From Streptomyces sp. NK08204 (GTDB lineage Bacteria > Actinomycetota > Actinomycetes > Streptomycetales > Streptomycetaceae), in assembly GCF_020400585.1 (NCBI RefSeq), contig NZ_JAINVF010000013.1:124001-188000 (forward strand): DNA of 64,000 nt, read 5' to 3'. A program made the translations under genes and the position numbers. How positions within the stretch are numbered: position 1 is the first letter of the stretch; each line of letters starts with the position of its first letter. The notes beneath the pieces were generated by a model. The model was not told the DNA's origin, searched no databases, and was given only the letters and a program-made list of their open reading frames with translations. Positions 8,686-17,272 of this stretch are shown one piece after another.

Positions 8686-8994
8686 TCAGTTCTCCACCCC
8701 GTGCTCCACCGCCCGCCGGTGGTGGGCGTCGGCGACGTCCACGACGACGTACACCCCGGCGGGGCCCGCGTCCTCCATCCCCGCGTCGAAGAGGCCGCCG
8801 CGGCCCTTGGAGCCGATCACCACCACGCCGCTGCCCTGGACCGGCTCGGCGTGCATCACCATGCCGTCCTCGGTCGCGTACACCGACAGCTCGGTGAAAC
8901 CCGGGGCCTCGGTGAGCTGCTCGATCGCCGCCCGCGCCCCCTCGTACGGCGCCGTCGGGCAGATGCCCGGCCGTCCGCCGCCCGTGCCCGCCAT
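8686..8994 (-). CDS. Half-length VOC (glyoxalase/bleomycin-resistance) protein
   Basis: 102 residues matching one of the two beta-alpha-beta-beta-beta modules of the VOC fold: APYEGARAAIEQLTEAPGFTEL, then MVMHAEPVQGSGVVVIGS, then GVYVVVDVADAHHRRAVEHG. A complete VOC protein of this subfamily continues for about 50 residues with a second module; here a stop follows GVEN, and the frame after it has no similarity. The 3' end stops 20 bases from the end of the convergent gene. The first metal-binding residue of the family is not clear. It may work as a dimer, or be a remnant. Confidence 0.6.
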   Translation of the reverse strand: MAGTGGGRPGICPTAPYEGARAAIEQLTEAPGFTELSVYATEDGMVMHAEPVQGSGVVVIGSKGRGGLFDAGMEDAGPAGVYVVVDVADAHHRRAVEHGVEN

Positions 8995-9227
8995 GCAGAG
9001 CAGCCGCGCTCCGGAGGACGGGCTCGTCCCGCGGGCTGGGTGCTGCCCGTTCCGCCCGCACCGGCGCTGTGGTGGCCCGAGGGTGAGGAACGCCGTACGC
9101 GCGGACCCAGAAAAACCGCTTGCACAGCCCCGTTAGAATTGCCGCATGGCCATTCTCCTCGCGCATTAGACGGCGGGAACGTCCTCAGCCGCCCACCCGC
9201 CCATCCTGTACGCCCTGGAGTCTGTCC

Positions 9228-10826
9228 TTGATCTCCGCCTCCGGTATCGAGCTGCGCGCCGGTGCGCGCATCCTCATCGAGAACGCCACCTTCCGTGTCG
9301 CCAAGGGTGACCGCATCGGACTCGTCGGCCGCAACGGCGCCGGCAAGACCACCCTCACCAAGTGCCTGGCCGGCGAGGGCATCCCGGCCGCCGGCCAGAT
9401 CGCCCGCTCCGGCGAGGTCGGCTACCTCCCGCAGGACCCCCGCACCGGCGACCTCGACGTCCTCGCCCGCGACCGCATCCTCTCCGCGCGCGGCCTCGAC
9501 CTGCTGATCCGCAAGATGCGCGAGAACGAGCAGCGCATCGCCAACGGCAAGGGCTCCACCCGCGAAAAGGCCCTCAAGCAGTACGAGCGCCAGGAGACCG
9601 AGTTCCTCACCAAGGGCGGCTACGCCGCCGAGGCCGAGGCCGCCACGATCGCCGCCGCGCTCAACCTGCCCGACCGGGTCCTCGGCCAGCCCCTGCACAC
9701 CCTCTCCGGCGGTCAGCGCCGCCGTGTCGAGCTGGCCCGCATCCTGTTCTCGGACGCCGACACACTGCTGCTGGACGAGCCGACGAACCACCTCGACGCG
9801 GACTCGATCATCTGGCTGCGGGACTACCTGAAGACCTACCGCGGCGGGTTCATCGTCATCTCCCACGACGTCGACCTGGTCGAGACCGTCGTCAACAAGG
9901 TGTTCTACCTGGACGCCAACCGCTCCACGATCGACATCTACAACATGGGCTGGAAGCTGTACCAGCAGCAGCGCGAGGCCGACGAGAAGCGCCGCAAGCG
10001 GGAGCGCGCCAACGCCGAGAAGAAGGCCGCCGCGCTGAACGCGCAGGCCGACAAGATGCGCGCCAAGGCCACCAAGACGGTCGCCGCGCAGAACATGGCC
10101 CGCCGCGCCGAGAAGCTGCTCGCCGGCCTCGAAGAGGTCCGGATGTCCGACAAGGTGGCCAAACTGCGCTTCCCCGAGCCCGCGCCCTGCGGCAGGACGC
10201 CGCTGATGGCCGAGGACCTGTCGAAGTCCTACGGCTCGCTGGAGATCTTCACGGGCGTCGACCTGGCCATCGACAAGGGGTCGCGGGTCGTCATCCTCGG
10301 CCTCAACGGCGCCGGCAAGACCACCCTGCTGCGGCTGCTGGGCGGGGTGGAGGAGCCCGACACCGGCCGGGTCGTCCCCGGTCACGGCCTCAAGCTCGGC
10401 TACTACGCCCAGGAGCACGAGACCCTCGACCCGGACCGCACGGTCCTGGAGAACATGCGCTCGGCCGCCCCCGACATGGACCTGGTCGAGGTGCGCAAGG
10501 TGCTGGGCTCGTTCCTGTTCTCCGGCGACGACGTCGACAAGCCGGCCGGGGTCCTCTCCGGCGGCGAGAAGACCCGGCTCGCTCTCGCCACGCTGGTCGT
10601 CTCCTCCGCGAACGTCCTGCTGCTCGACGAGCCGACCAACAACCTCGACCCCGCCAGCCGCGAGGAGATCCTCGGCGCCCTGCGCACCTACAAGGGCGCG
10701 GTCGTCCTCGTCACCCACGACGAGGGCGCCGTGGAGGCGCTCCAGCCGGAGCGGATCATCCTGCTGCCGGACGGCGTGGAGGACCTGTGGGGCGCCGACT
10801 ACGCGGATCTCGTCGCCCTGGCTTGA
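9228..10826 (+). CDS. ABC-F family ribosome-associated ATPase
   Basis: 532 residues with two ABC ATPase domains and no membrane segments, the ABC-F layout of translation factors (EttA, Uup) and antibiotic-protection proteins. Walker A is GRNGAGKTT in domain 1 and GLNGAGKTT in domain 2, with signatures LSGGQ and LSGGE, and Walker B LLLDEPTNHLD and LLLDEPTNNLD. The basic linker between them (residues about 245-300, QQQREADEKRRKRERANAEKK) is the P-site tRNA interaction motif region. The TTG at 9228 is chosen because GGAG lies eight bases upstream and the family begins here. A housekeeping role is more likely than resistance since no drug cluster is near. Confidence 0.9.
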   Translation: MISASGIELRAGARILIENATFRVAKGDRIGLVGRNGAGKTTLTKCLAGEGIPAAGQIARSGEVGYLPQDPRTGDLDVLARDRILSARGLDLLIRKMRENEQRIANGKGSTREKALKQYERQETEFLTKGGYAAEAEAATIAAALNLPDRVLGQPLHTLSGGQRRRVELARILFSDADTLLLDEPTNHLDADSIIWLRDYLKTYRGGFIVISHDVDLVETVVNKVFYLDANRSTIDIYNMGWKLYQQQREADEKRRKRERANAEKKAAALNAQADKMRAKATKTVAAQNMARRAEKLLAGLEEVRMSDKVAKLRFPEPAPCGRTPLMAEDLSKSYGSLEIFTGVDLAIDKGSRVVILGLNGAGKTTLLRLLGGVEEPDTGRVVPGHGLKLGYYAQEHETLDPDRTVLENMRSAAPDMDLVEVRKVLGSFLFSGDDVDKPAGVLSGGEKTRLALATLVVSSANVLLLDEPTNNLDPASREEILGALRTYKGAVVLVTHDEGAVEALQPERIILLPDGVEDLWGADYADLVALA

Positions 10827-10892
10827 TCGAAAGCCTGATCCACTGGGTATGGATCATTCGGCCGATCCGTGATCCATCATCTGTGTGAGATC
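10825..10892. promoter_or_regulatory. Cluster of six GATC sites upstream of gbn
   Basis: GATC occurs at 10825, 10837, 10852, 10864, 10871 and 10889, with single further copies at 10951 and 11119. The sites at 10837 and 10852 form a perfect inverted repeat TGATCCA / TGGATCA (10836-10856). The cluster begins right after the ABC-F stop and lies in the 335-base gap before gbn, whose product is known to bind GATC. Autoregulation is inferred. The rest of the gap (10893-11161) holds no gene I can support. Confidence 0.65.
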
Positions 10893-11161
10893 TCCTCGTA
10901 TCGGCGTGTGTCGTACACCGATTTCGCGGCCGGTCCCGGCGTTGCCAAGGGATCGGCCGCTTCGCGTCCCTGACCTGCTGCTTCGCGAATCCACTCGTTC
11001 AGCCCCATGGGCGCCACCCCATGGAACAGCGGATTCCGTATGTGGGGACGCGCTCCTGTCGTCACAACGATGTCTCACCGACCTTGCCGAATGGGTGGCC
11101 ATCACGCCGCGAAGGGGTGATCATGAGGAGACCAGAGCGCACTTCCCATGAGGAGGCACGG

Positions 11162-11383
11162 GTGGCCGAGACTCTGAAGAAGGGCAGCCGGGTGACCGGC
11201 GCCGCGCGCGACAAGCTCGCGGCAGACCTGAAGAAGAAGTACGACTCCGGTGCGAGCATCCGGGCGCTGGCCGAGGAGACCGGCCGCTCGTATGGCTTCG
11301 TACACCGGATGCTCAGCGAGTCGGGCGTCACGCTGCGTGGGCGTGGCGGAGCGACCCGAGGCAAGAAGGCCGCGACGTCCTGA
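11162..11383 (+). CDS. gbn: GATC-binding nucleoid-associated protein Gbn
   Basis: 73-residue basic protein matching, from memory, S. coelicolor SCO1839 (Gbn), a small nucleoid-associated protein that binds GATC and affects development and antibiotic production. A single helix-turn-helix is visible at about residues 29-58 (SIRALAEETGRSYGFVHRMLSESG), preceded by a Lys-rich helix (DKLAADLKKKYD) and followed by a basic tail (RGRGGATRGKK). GTG 11162 has AGGAGG five bases upstream; an in-frame ATG at 11123 would add 13 residues but is less typical. It sits between the ABC-F gene and an enoyl-CoA hydratase gene. Confidence 0.9.
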   Translation: MAETLKKGSRVTGAARDKLAADLKKKYDSGASIRALAEETGRSYGFVHRMLSESGVTLRGRGGATRGKKAATS

Positions 11384-11510
11384 CGCGGGCGGCCCACCGG
11401 CTTCGATGGTGGCCACCCGGTCGGCGGACCGACCGGCCGGGTGGTTACTGTGCAGTCACTTGAGCGTGCCCCACGGCATGCGTGACGACTGCACCCATCG
11501 GAGGCGCCCC

Positions 11511-12314
11511 ATGGTTTCGCCCGACCAGGACCTCGCTCCTGTACTCGACAAGGACGGTGTACGGCTCACCGTCGACGACGCACTCGCCACGGTGACGCTG
11601 GCCAACCCGGCCAAGCGCAACGCGCAGAGCCCCGCCCTGTGGCGGGCGCTCACCGAGGCCGGCCGGCTGCTGCCGGGCTCCGTCCGTGTCGTGGTGCTGC
11701 GCGGCGAGGGCAAGTCGTTCTCCGCCGGGCTGGACCTGCAGATGTTCACCCCGGAGGGGATCCCGGGCGAGCTGTCCTTCACCGATCTCGCGCGTCGTGA
11801 CGACGCCGGGCTCGACGCGGCTATCGCCGAGTTCCAGGAGGCGTTCACCTGGTGGCGGCGTAACGACATCGTGTCCGTCGCCGCCGTCCAGGGGCACGCC
11901 ATCGGGGCCGGGTTCCAGCTCGCGCTCGCCTGCGACCTGCGCGTCGTCGCGGACGACGTGCAGTTCTCCATGCGCGAGACCAGCCTCGGCATCGTCCCCG
12001 ACCTGGCCGGCACGCACCCGCTGGTCGGTCTCGTCGGTTACGCCCGGGCGCTCGAGATGTGCGTGACCGGACGGTTCGTCCAGGCCGACGAGGCGGTCGC
12101 CTGCGGCCTGGCCAACCTCGCCGTGCCGGCCGCCGAACTCGACGCGGCCGCCCGGGACCTGGCGGCGGCGCTGCTGGCCGCGCCACGGGATGCGGTGGTG
12201 GAGACCAAGGCGTTGCTGCGTGGTGCGACCGGCCGTACGTACGAGGAGCAGCGTGCCGCCGAGCGGGCTGCGCAGGCCCGGCGGCTGCGGGACCTGGCGG
12301 GCGTCGGCGAATGA
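11511..12314 (+). CDS. Enoyl-CoA hydratase/isomerase family protein
   Basis: 267-residue crotonase-fold protein acting on acyl-CoA. The CoA/oxyanion regions are present: NPAKRNAQSPALW, RGEGKSFSAGLDLQMF, and VQGHAIGAGFQLALACDLRV. In place of the classic Glu pair, the second catalytic position falls in METSLGIVPDLAGTHPL (written RETSLGIVPD here), with an Asp as in isomerase or hydratase variants, so the exact reaction is uncertain. ATG 11511 follows GGAGG by seven bases. It follows gbn by 127 bases in the same direction, an arrangement conserved in Streptomyces as I recall. Confidence 0.88.
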   Translation: MVSPDQDLAPVLDKDGVRLTVDDALATVTLANPAKRNAQSPALWRALTEAGRLLPGSVRVVVLRGEGKSFSAGLDLQMFTPEGIPGELSFTDLARRDDAGLDAAIAEFQEAFTWWRRNDIVSVAAVQGHAIGAGFQLALACDLRVVADDVQFSMRETSLGIVPDLAGTHPLVGLVGYARALEMCVTGRFVQADEAVACGLANLAVPAAELDAAARDLAAALLAAPRDAVVETKALLRGATGRTYEEQRAAERAAQARRLRDLAGVGE

Positions 12315-12713
12315 GCCGTGCACCGGACGGGTACAGCGAGCAGCGGTCAGAGGCTCCCGCTTCCACTCCACTGCCGTGACCGGGACGGCCACCGCCGGCT
12401 GACCCCCCACGCCGCGCGCACCGCCTCGCGGACCCGTCGGGCCACCTCCACCGGCCCGGTGGGCCGCGCTCGCCGCCAGTTCCGCACGCACGCGCCGGCG
12501 CGGCAGGGTCAGCAGGGCAACCCCGGGGGTCGCAGGCGTACTTCCACCGGAGGCGACCGCCGCCGGCGTGGACTCCCGCGCGGGCCTCGACGCCTGAGGG
12601 TGAAGACGTCCAGGGCCGTCACCGGGCCGGTGTCCGGTTCCGGTCAGGCGCCCGGCGCAGGGGGCCACTTGAGGCCGGGGGTCCGGCTGAGGGGCCGGGG
12701 TTTGCGGCGCCTC
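12315..12713. other. 399-base convergent gap, no gene supported
   Basis: Lies between the ends of the enoyl-CoA hydratase gene (+) and the SDR gene (-). Frames are open on both strands because of the GC content, but none has a ribosome site, a recognisable family or normal codon bias. No strong hairpin or repeat was seen. Confidence 0.5.
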
Positions 12714-13469
12714 TCAGAACCCGTGCCGCATCCCGCCGTCCACGGGCAGCATGATGCCCGTCAGATACGAGGCGGCCGGAGACAGCAGGAACGCCGCGGC
12801 CTTCCCGAACTCCTCCGGCCGGCCGTACCTCCGCAGCGGAATCCGCGACTCGTTGGCGGCCCGCGTGGCCTGCGGATCCGCGGACAACCCGTCCAGCTCG
12901 CGCACGCGGTCCGTGTCGATACGGGACGGCAGCAGCCCCACCACCCGGATCCCGCGCGGTCCCAGCTCGTCGGCGAGCGACTTGGCGAATCCCGCGAGCC
13001 CCGGCCGCAGCCCGTTGGACACGGTCAGCCCGGGAATCGGTTCGTGCACCGATCCGGACAGCACGAACGCGATGACCCCGCCGTCCTCCAGCTCCGCCGC
13101 TGCCGCCCGGGCGAACCGCACCGCGCCGAGGAACACCGACTCGAACGCGTCGCGCCACTGCTCGTCGGTGTTGTCCGCGACGAACCCGGGCGGCGGTCCA
13201 CCCACGCTCACCAGCACGCCGTCGAAGCCACCGAAGTGCTCGCGGGCGGCGGCGATCAGCCGCTCGGGCGCCTCGGGGTCGGCATTGTCCGCCGCCACCC
13301 CCACCGCGCCCTCGCCCAGCTCGGCGGCGGCCTCGGCGACCCGCTCGCCGTCCCGCCCGGTGACGACCACCTTCGCCCCGTCGGCGAGGAGTTCGCGCGC
13401 GGTTGCGTTGCCCAGCCCGCGCGTGGCTCCGGTGACGACGTACACCCGGTCCTTCAGTCCAAGATCCAT
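12714..13469 (-). CDS. Short-chain dehydrogenase/reductase
   Basis: 251-residue classical SDR, an NAD(P)-dependent oxidoreductase. The cofactor motif is TGATRGLG near residue 13 and the Asn region is SVGGPPPG in place of the usual NNAG. In the catalytic region the sequence reads FVLSGSVHEPIPGLTVSNGLRPGLAGF: the expected YxxxK tyrosine and lysine are replaced by S-N-x-L-R, so it belongs to the atypical SDRs (like the AtuG/YohF-type group) and may not use the standard triad. The C-terminus has the family ending YLTGIMLPVDGG. Starts five bases after the GH15 stop with AGGATAGGGG overlapping that stop, so the two form an operon. Confidence 0.85.
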   Translation of the reverse strand: MDLGLKDRVYVVTGATRGLGNATARELLADGAKVVVTGRDGERVAEAAAELGEGAVGVAADNADPEAPERLIAAAREHFGGFDGVLVSVGGPPPGFVADNTDEQWRDAFESVFLGAVRFARAAAAELEDGGVIAFVLSGSVHEPIPGLTVSNGLRPGLAGFAKSLADELGPRGIRVVGLLPSRIDTDRVRELDGLSADPQATRAANESRIPLRRYGRPEEFGKAAAFLLSPAASYLTGIMLPVDGGMRHGF

Positions 13470-13474
13470 GGCCC

Positions 13475-15259
13475 CTATCCTGCCTCGTCGCTCCCGAACA
13501 GGGTGAGGGCGGTGTTCACCAGGGCGATGTGGCTGAACGCCTGCGGGAAGTTGCCCAGATGGCAGCCTTCCACCGGGTCGTACTCCTCGGCGAGCAGCCC
13601 CACGTCGTTGACGAGGCCCAGCAGTCGCTCGAACAGCTCCCTGGCCTCTTCGGTACGGCCCGTCATGTGCAGGGCGTCGGCCAGCCAGAACGAGCAGGCC
13701 AGGAAGGCGCCCTCGCCGCTCGGCAGCCCGTCGATCCTCGAGTCCCCGGTGTCGTAGCGGCGCACGAAGCCGCCGTGACCCAGCTCGTCGCGGATCGAGT
13801 CGACGGTGCCGACGACCCGCGGATCGTCGGGCGGCAGGAATCCGACGCGCGGGATGAGCAGGAGCGCCGCGTCGAGCTCCCGGGAGCCGTAGTACTGGGT
13901 GAAGGTGTTGCGTTCGGCGTCGTAGCCCTTCTCGCACACCTCCTGGTGCACCTCGTCGCGCAGCCTGCGCCAGCCTTCCATGTCTCCGCGCAGGTCCGGG
14001 TGCTCCTCCAGGGTCCGCACGGCGCGGTCGGCGGCCACCCACACCATCACCTTGGAGTGCACGAACTGGCGCCGGCCGCCCCGCACCTCCCACAGGCCCT
14101 CGTCCGGCTGCCGCCACGACGACCGCAGCCACTCCATCAGCGAGCGCTGGATGGCCCACATGTGCGGTCTGGCGGGAAGACCCGACCTGCGGGCCAGGAA
14201 CAGCGAGTCCAGCACCTCCCCGTACACGTCCAGCTGGAGCTGGTCGACGGCGCCGTTGCCGGTCCGTACGGGCGTGGAGCCGGCGAAGCCGGACAGCCAG
14301 GGCAGCTCGACCTCCGCCAGCCGCCGCTCGCCCGCGACGCCGTACATGATCTGCAGGTCGGCCGGGTCGCCCGCGACCGCGCGCAGCAGCCAGTCGCGCC
14401 AGGCCTCGGCCTCATCGTGGTAGCCCGCGGCCAGCAGCGCGCCGAGGGTGAGGGTGGAGTCGCGCAACCAGCAGTACCGGTAGTCCCAGTTGCGCACGCC
14501 GCCCAGCTGCTCGGGCAGCGAACTGGTGGCCGCCGCGACGATCCCGCCGGTCGGGCTGTAGGTGAGCGCCTTGAGGGTGATCAGGGAGCGGACGACGGCG
14601 TCCCGGTGGGGGCCGGTGTAACGGCACAGGGACGTCCAGTGCCGCCAGTCGGTGACGCTGCTGCTCAGTGCCTCGTACGGGTCGATGAGCGGGGGGCGCG
14701 GCTCGTGCGAGGGGTGCCAGGTGAGGACGAACGCGACCCGGTCGCCCTCGGCGAGGGTGAACTCCGAGTGCGTGCTGAAGTCCTCGCCCCAGGTGCGTAC
14801 GGGCGGCTCGGCGCGCAGCCAGACCGAGTCCGGGCCGGCGACGGCCACGCGGTGGCCCTGCGCACGGCGCATCCACGGCACGATCGAGCCGTAGTCGAAA
14901 CGGAGCCGGAGCGTGCTGCGCACCGTGACCCGGCCGCTGACGCCCTCGACGATGCGCACGACGTCGGGGGCGTGCTCACGCTGTGGCATCAGGTCGGTGA
15001 CGCGCAGCGTGCCCTCGTCGGTGTCCCACTCGGTGTCGAGGACGAGCGTGTCGGGCCGGTAGGCGCGGCGGGTGCAGGTGCCCGCGTTCTTCGGCGCGAT
15101 CCGCCAGTGGCCGTTGTCCTCGTCCCCGAGCAGTCTGGCGAAGCAGGCGGCGGAGTCGAAGCGGGGCAGGCACAGCCAGTCGATGGAGCCGTCCCGGCCG
15201 ACCAGCGCGGCGGTCTGCTCGTCCCCGATCACGGCGTAGTCCTCGATGCGCGGCTTCAC
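13475..15259 (-). CDS. GH15 glucoamylase/trehalase-like glycoside hydrolase
   Basis: 594 residues of the bacterial GH15 family (glucoamylase, glucodextranase, trehalase), inverting alpha-glucosidases. Visible features: IEDYAVIGDEQTAALVGRDGSIDWLCLPRFDS at the start, the N-terminal beta domain to about residue 220, then the (alpha/alpha)6 barrel with GGVRNWDYRYCWLRDS (substrate and general-acid region), the second acid region KGYDAERNTFTQYYG, and GLLAEEYDP near the end. No signal peptide, so cytoplasmic; trehalose or glycogen-derived maltose is a reasonable substrate. GTG 15259 is chosen by similarity; an in-frame TTG at 15292 would add 11 residues. First gene of a pair with the SDR. Confidence 0.88.
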   Translation of the reverse strand: MKPRIEDYAVIGDEQTAALVGRDGSIDWLCLPRFDSAACFARLLGDEDNGHWRIAPKNAGTCTRRAYRPDTLVLDTEWDTDEGTLRVTDLMPQREHAPDVVRIVEGVSGRVTVRSTLRLRFDYGSIVPWMRRAQGHRVAVAGPDSVWLRAEPPVRTWGEDFSTHSEFTLAEGDRVAFVLTWHPSHEPRPPLIDPYEALSSSVTDWRHWTSLCRYTGPHRDAVVRSLITLKALTYSPTGGIVAAATSSLPEQLGGVRNWDYRYCWLRDSTLTLGALLAAGYHDEAEAWRDWLLRAVAGDPADLQIMYGVAGERRLAEVELPWLSGFAGSTPVRTGNGAVDQLQLDVYGEVLDSLFLARRSGLPARPHMWAIQRSLMEWLRSSWRQPDEGLWEVRGGRRQFVHSKVMVWVAADRAVRTLEEHPDLRGDMEGWRRLRDEVHQEVCEKGYDAERNTFTQYYGSRELDAALLLIPRVGFLPPDDPRVVGTVDSIRDELGHGGFVRRYDTGDSRIDGLPSGEGAFLACSFWLADALHMTGRTEEARELFERLLGLVNDVGLLAEEYDPVEGCHLGNFPQAFSHIALVNTALTLFGSDEAG

Positions 15260-15430
15260 GGGATCCGGTTTCCCGGACGGTGAGGGGGCCAATCAGGTGG
15301 TGCGCCGGCGGAGTGATGTTTCGACGACGAGCCTGCCGCCGCGGTCGTGCAGCGGTGGCGAGCGTCCTACGGGGTGCCTGCGGGCTCGGGCCACGCGGGT
15401 GGGGAGCTGCGTCGGGCGTCCGTCGGGGGC

Positions 15431-15869
15431 TGCTGGGCGTGCCTTGTCGGGAGTGTGTCGGGTGTCTGTTGGGCTCGGGGCGTGTCGGGGTCTGCTGCCG
15501 GGCGTTCGCGGTCGGCGAGGCTGCGGGCTCGGGCCGTGCGGGTCGGGGCTGTTGTCGGGTGCCTGTGGTCGGGTGTCTGCGGGCTCGGGGTGTGTTGGGG
15601 GCCTGTGGTCGGGTGTCCGTGATCGGCGCGGCCCGCCGCCGGGCGTGCGCTGCTGGGCGTGCCTTGTCGGGAGTGTGTCGGTTGTCTGCGGGCTCGGGGC
15701 GTGTCGGGGTCTGCTGCCGGGCGTTCGCGGTCGGCGAGGCTGCGGGCTCGGGCCGTGCGGGTCGGGGCTGTTGTCGGGTGCCTGTGGTCGGGTGTGTGCC
15801 GGCTCGGGGTGTGTTGGGGGCCTGTGGTCGGGTGTCCGTGATCGGCGCGGCCCGCCGCCGGGCGTGCGC
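15431..15869. repeat. Two tandem copies of a 220-bp unit
   Basis: Copy 1 spans 15431-15650 and copy 2 spans 15651-15869, one base shorter because of a deletion near GTCGGGTGT/GTCGGTTGT. They are otherwise nearly identical, differing at a few positions. Each unit is itself low-complexity, built from GTCGGG, GGGCTCGGG and CCTGTGGTCGGGTGT blocks. The period is not a multiple of three, so it is not protein-driven. It fills most of the 850-base gap between SURF1 and the GH15 start, together with the 32-bp array. Confidence 0.9.
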
Positions 15870-15989
15870 TGCTGGGCCTGTCGTCGGGTGCCCGCCGCCG
15901 GAGGAGCCCACCCCCGTGTGCCCGCGGTCGGGGGCCTGCCGTAGGGAGTCCGTCGCAGGGGCGCCCGTCGCCGTGGGACCCCGCTGCCC

Positions 15990-16113
15990 GTCGGGGAAGG
16001 TCGTCCGCCGGGGGACGGTCCGTGGGGGAAGGCCGTCCGCCGGGGGACGGTCCGTCAGGGAAGGCCGTTCGTCGGGGGACGGTTGGTCGGGGGAGGCCGT
16101 TCCGGTGGGCGGT
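15990..16113. repeat. 32-bp tandem repeat, about four copies
   Basis: The landmark GAAGG recurs at 15996, 16028 and 16060, with GGAGG at 16092, a strict 32-base period. The consensus contains GGGAAGGCCGTCCGCC then GGGGGACGGTCCGT. Copies diverge toward the SURF1 stop. The period is not a multiple of three. The stretch between the two arrays (15870-15989) is similar GC-rich low-complexity sequence with no gene. Confidence 0.85.
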
Positions 16114-16910
16114 CAGGCGGTGGCCGGTTCGGTGTTCTCCGCGCGCTCCTCGGCCGCGACCGCTTCCCGCTCGCGCGTCTCGCGCCGGACCAGGACCCAC
16201 CAGCCGACCGGGACGGCCGCGGCGAACAGCCACCACTGGATCATGTACGCGTAGTTCAGCGGAGCGTCCTCGCGGCCCGGGTCGGAGATCTGCTCCGGCG
16301 AGCCGCCCTTCGGCTCGGGTGCCGTCTGCTCGATGTAGCCGCCCAGCACCTGCGCGCCCAGCCGCCGCGCCTGCTGTTCGCTGTTGATCAGCATGATCTG
16401 CCGGTCCGGCAGCCCCCGGACGTTCTTGATGCCGCTCGCCGCTGTCGTCTCGTCGGCCTTCAGCCGCCCGGTGATCGTGACCTGGCCGGCCGGCGGGGCG
16501 GGGATCTTCGGGAAGGCGGTCTGCGAGCCGTCGGCGGGGATCCAGCCCCGGTTGACCAGCACCACCTTGCCGTCCGTCAGCACGAGCGGGGTCAGGACGT
16601 GGAAGCCGACCTCGCCGTCGGCGTTGGTCCGGCGCCGGACCACGACCTCCCGGGCGGTGTCGAAGCGGCCGGTCGCGCTGACCGTGCGGTACTTCTCGGT
16701 GCGGGTCACGGCGTGAGCGGGGGAGGTCAGCCGTTCCACGGGCACCGGCTTGGCGTGCAGTGCCGCGGAGACCAGGTCGTTGCGGGCCGAGCGCTCCTCG
16801 TACCGGTGCTGCTGCCAGAAGCCGAGCCTGATCATCGTCGGGATCAGGGCGATCGCGACGAGGGTGAGGATCACCCACTGGCGGGTCAGCAGGAAGCGGT
16901 AGCGGTGCAC
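16113..16910 (-). CDS. SURF1 family cytochrome oxidase assembly protein
   Basis: 265 residues. SURF1/Shy1 proteins help insert haem a and assemble cytochrome c oxidase in the membrane. Hallmarks: an N-terminal transmembrane helix (WVILTLVAIALIPTMIRLGFWQ), the FWQQHRYEER junction, RYRTVSATGRFD-type segment (KYRTVSATGRFD), VLVNRGWIP, and a C-terminal helix after NYAYMIQWWLFAAAVPVGWWVLVRR. GTG 16910 places the first helix at the usual distance; an ATG at 16943 would add 11 residues and has no ribosome site. The stop lies at the edge of the 32-bp repeat array. Confidence 0.9.
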   Translation of the reverse strand: MHRYRFLLTRQWVILTLVAIALIPTMIRLGFWQQHRYEERSARNDLVSAALHAKPVPVERLTSPAHAVTRTEKYRTVSATGRFDTAREVVVRRRTNADGEVGFHVLTPLVLTDGKVVLVNRGWIPADGSQTAFPKIPAPPAGQVTITGRLKADETTAASGIKNVRGLPDRQIMLINSEQQARRLGAQVLGGYIEQTAPEPKGGSPEQISDPGREDAPLNYAYMIQWWLFAAAVPVGWWVLVRRETREREAVAAEERAENTEPATA

Positions 16911-16959
16911 CCCACGACGGTACCTCTGAGCCGTGGGGTGCATTCAGGCGGGTACCGGG

Positions 16960-17193
16960 TCACACCCGGTCGACGAGTCCCACCTTTCCGTCCTCGCGGG
17001 CGCAGTGGGCGCCGCAGTAGAACTTGCCGTCCGCCTCCATGCCCTGGCCGATGATGGAGACCCTGCAGTGCTCGCAGATGGGGGCCATGCGGTGGATCGC
17101 ACAGGAGAAGCAGTCGAACACATGGACGGCACCCTGTGCGTGGACCTCGAAGGTCATACCGTAGTCATTGCCGCAAACTTCGCAATTAGCCAT
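16960..17193 (-). CDS. Small Cys-rich zinc-ribbon-like protein
   Basis: 77 residues, function unknown. It has four CxxC-type pairs: CEVC (4-7), CFSC (about 32-35), CEHC (about 44-47) and a final CGAHC, with His residues between, enough to bind two zinc ions. The last segment resembles a LIM or treble-clef pattern (FYCGAHCAREDGK). ATG 17193 is chosen because the conserved MANCEVCGNDY start is there; in-frame upstream codons are low-complexity. It lies between the exonuclease and SURF1 genes on the same strand. Confidence 0.85.
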   Translation of the reverse strand: MANCEVCGNDYGMTFEVHAQGAVHVFDCFSCAIHRMAPICEHCRVSIIGQGMEADGKFYCGAHCAREDGKVGLVDRV

Positions 17194-17272
17194 GCGCCAC
17201 AGGGTGAGCCGTCGCCGCCCTCCCGGCGAGCGGGCGCCGGGCGAGTCGTGCGGCAATCACCCGTCCGTACGG

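Noticed and set aside
9228..10826. ABC-F protein as an antibiotic-resistance determinant
   Set aside because: Housekeeping EttA-like features and no biosynthetic cluster nearby; resistance not supported.
10877..11065. 62-residue minus-strand frame in the gbn upstream gap
   Set aside because: No ribosome site, no family, and it overlaps the GATC cluster and probable gbn promoter.
12318..13757. Long plus-strand frame over the SDR and GH15 genes
   Set aside because: Antisense shadow of two well-supported genes.
15367..16878. Minus-strand frame rich in Pro/Thr through the repeat arrays
   Set aside because: It is out of frame with SURF1, has no start context, and the repeat periods are not multiples of three.
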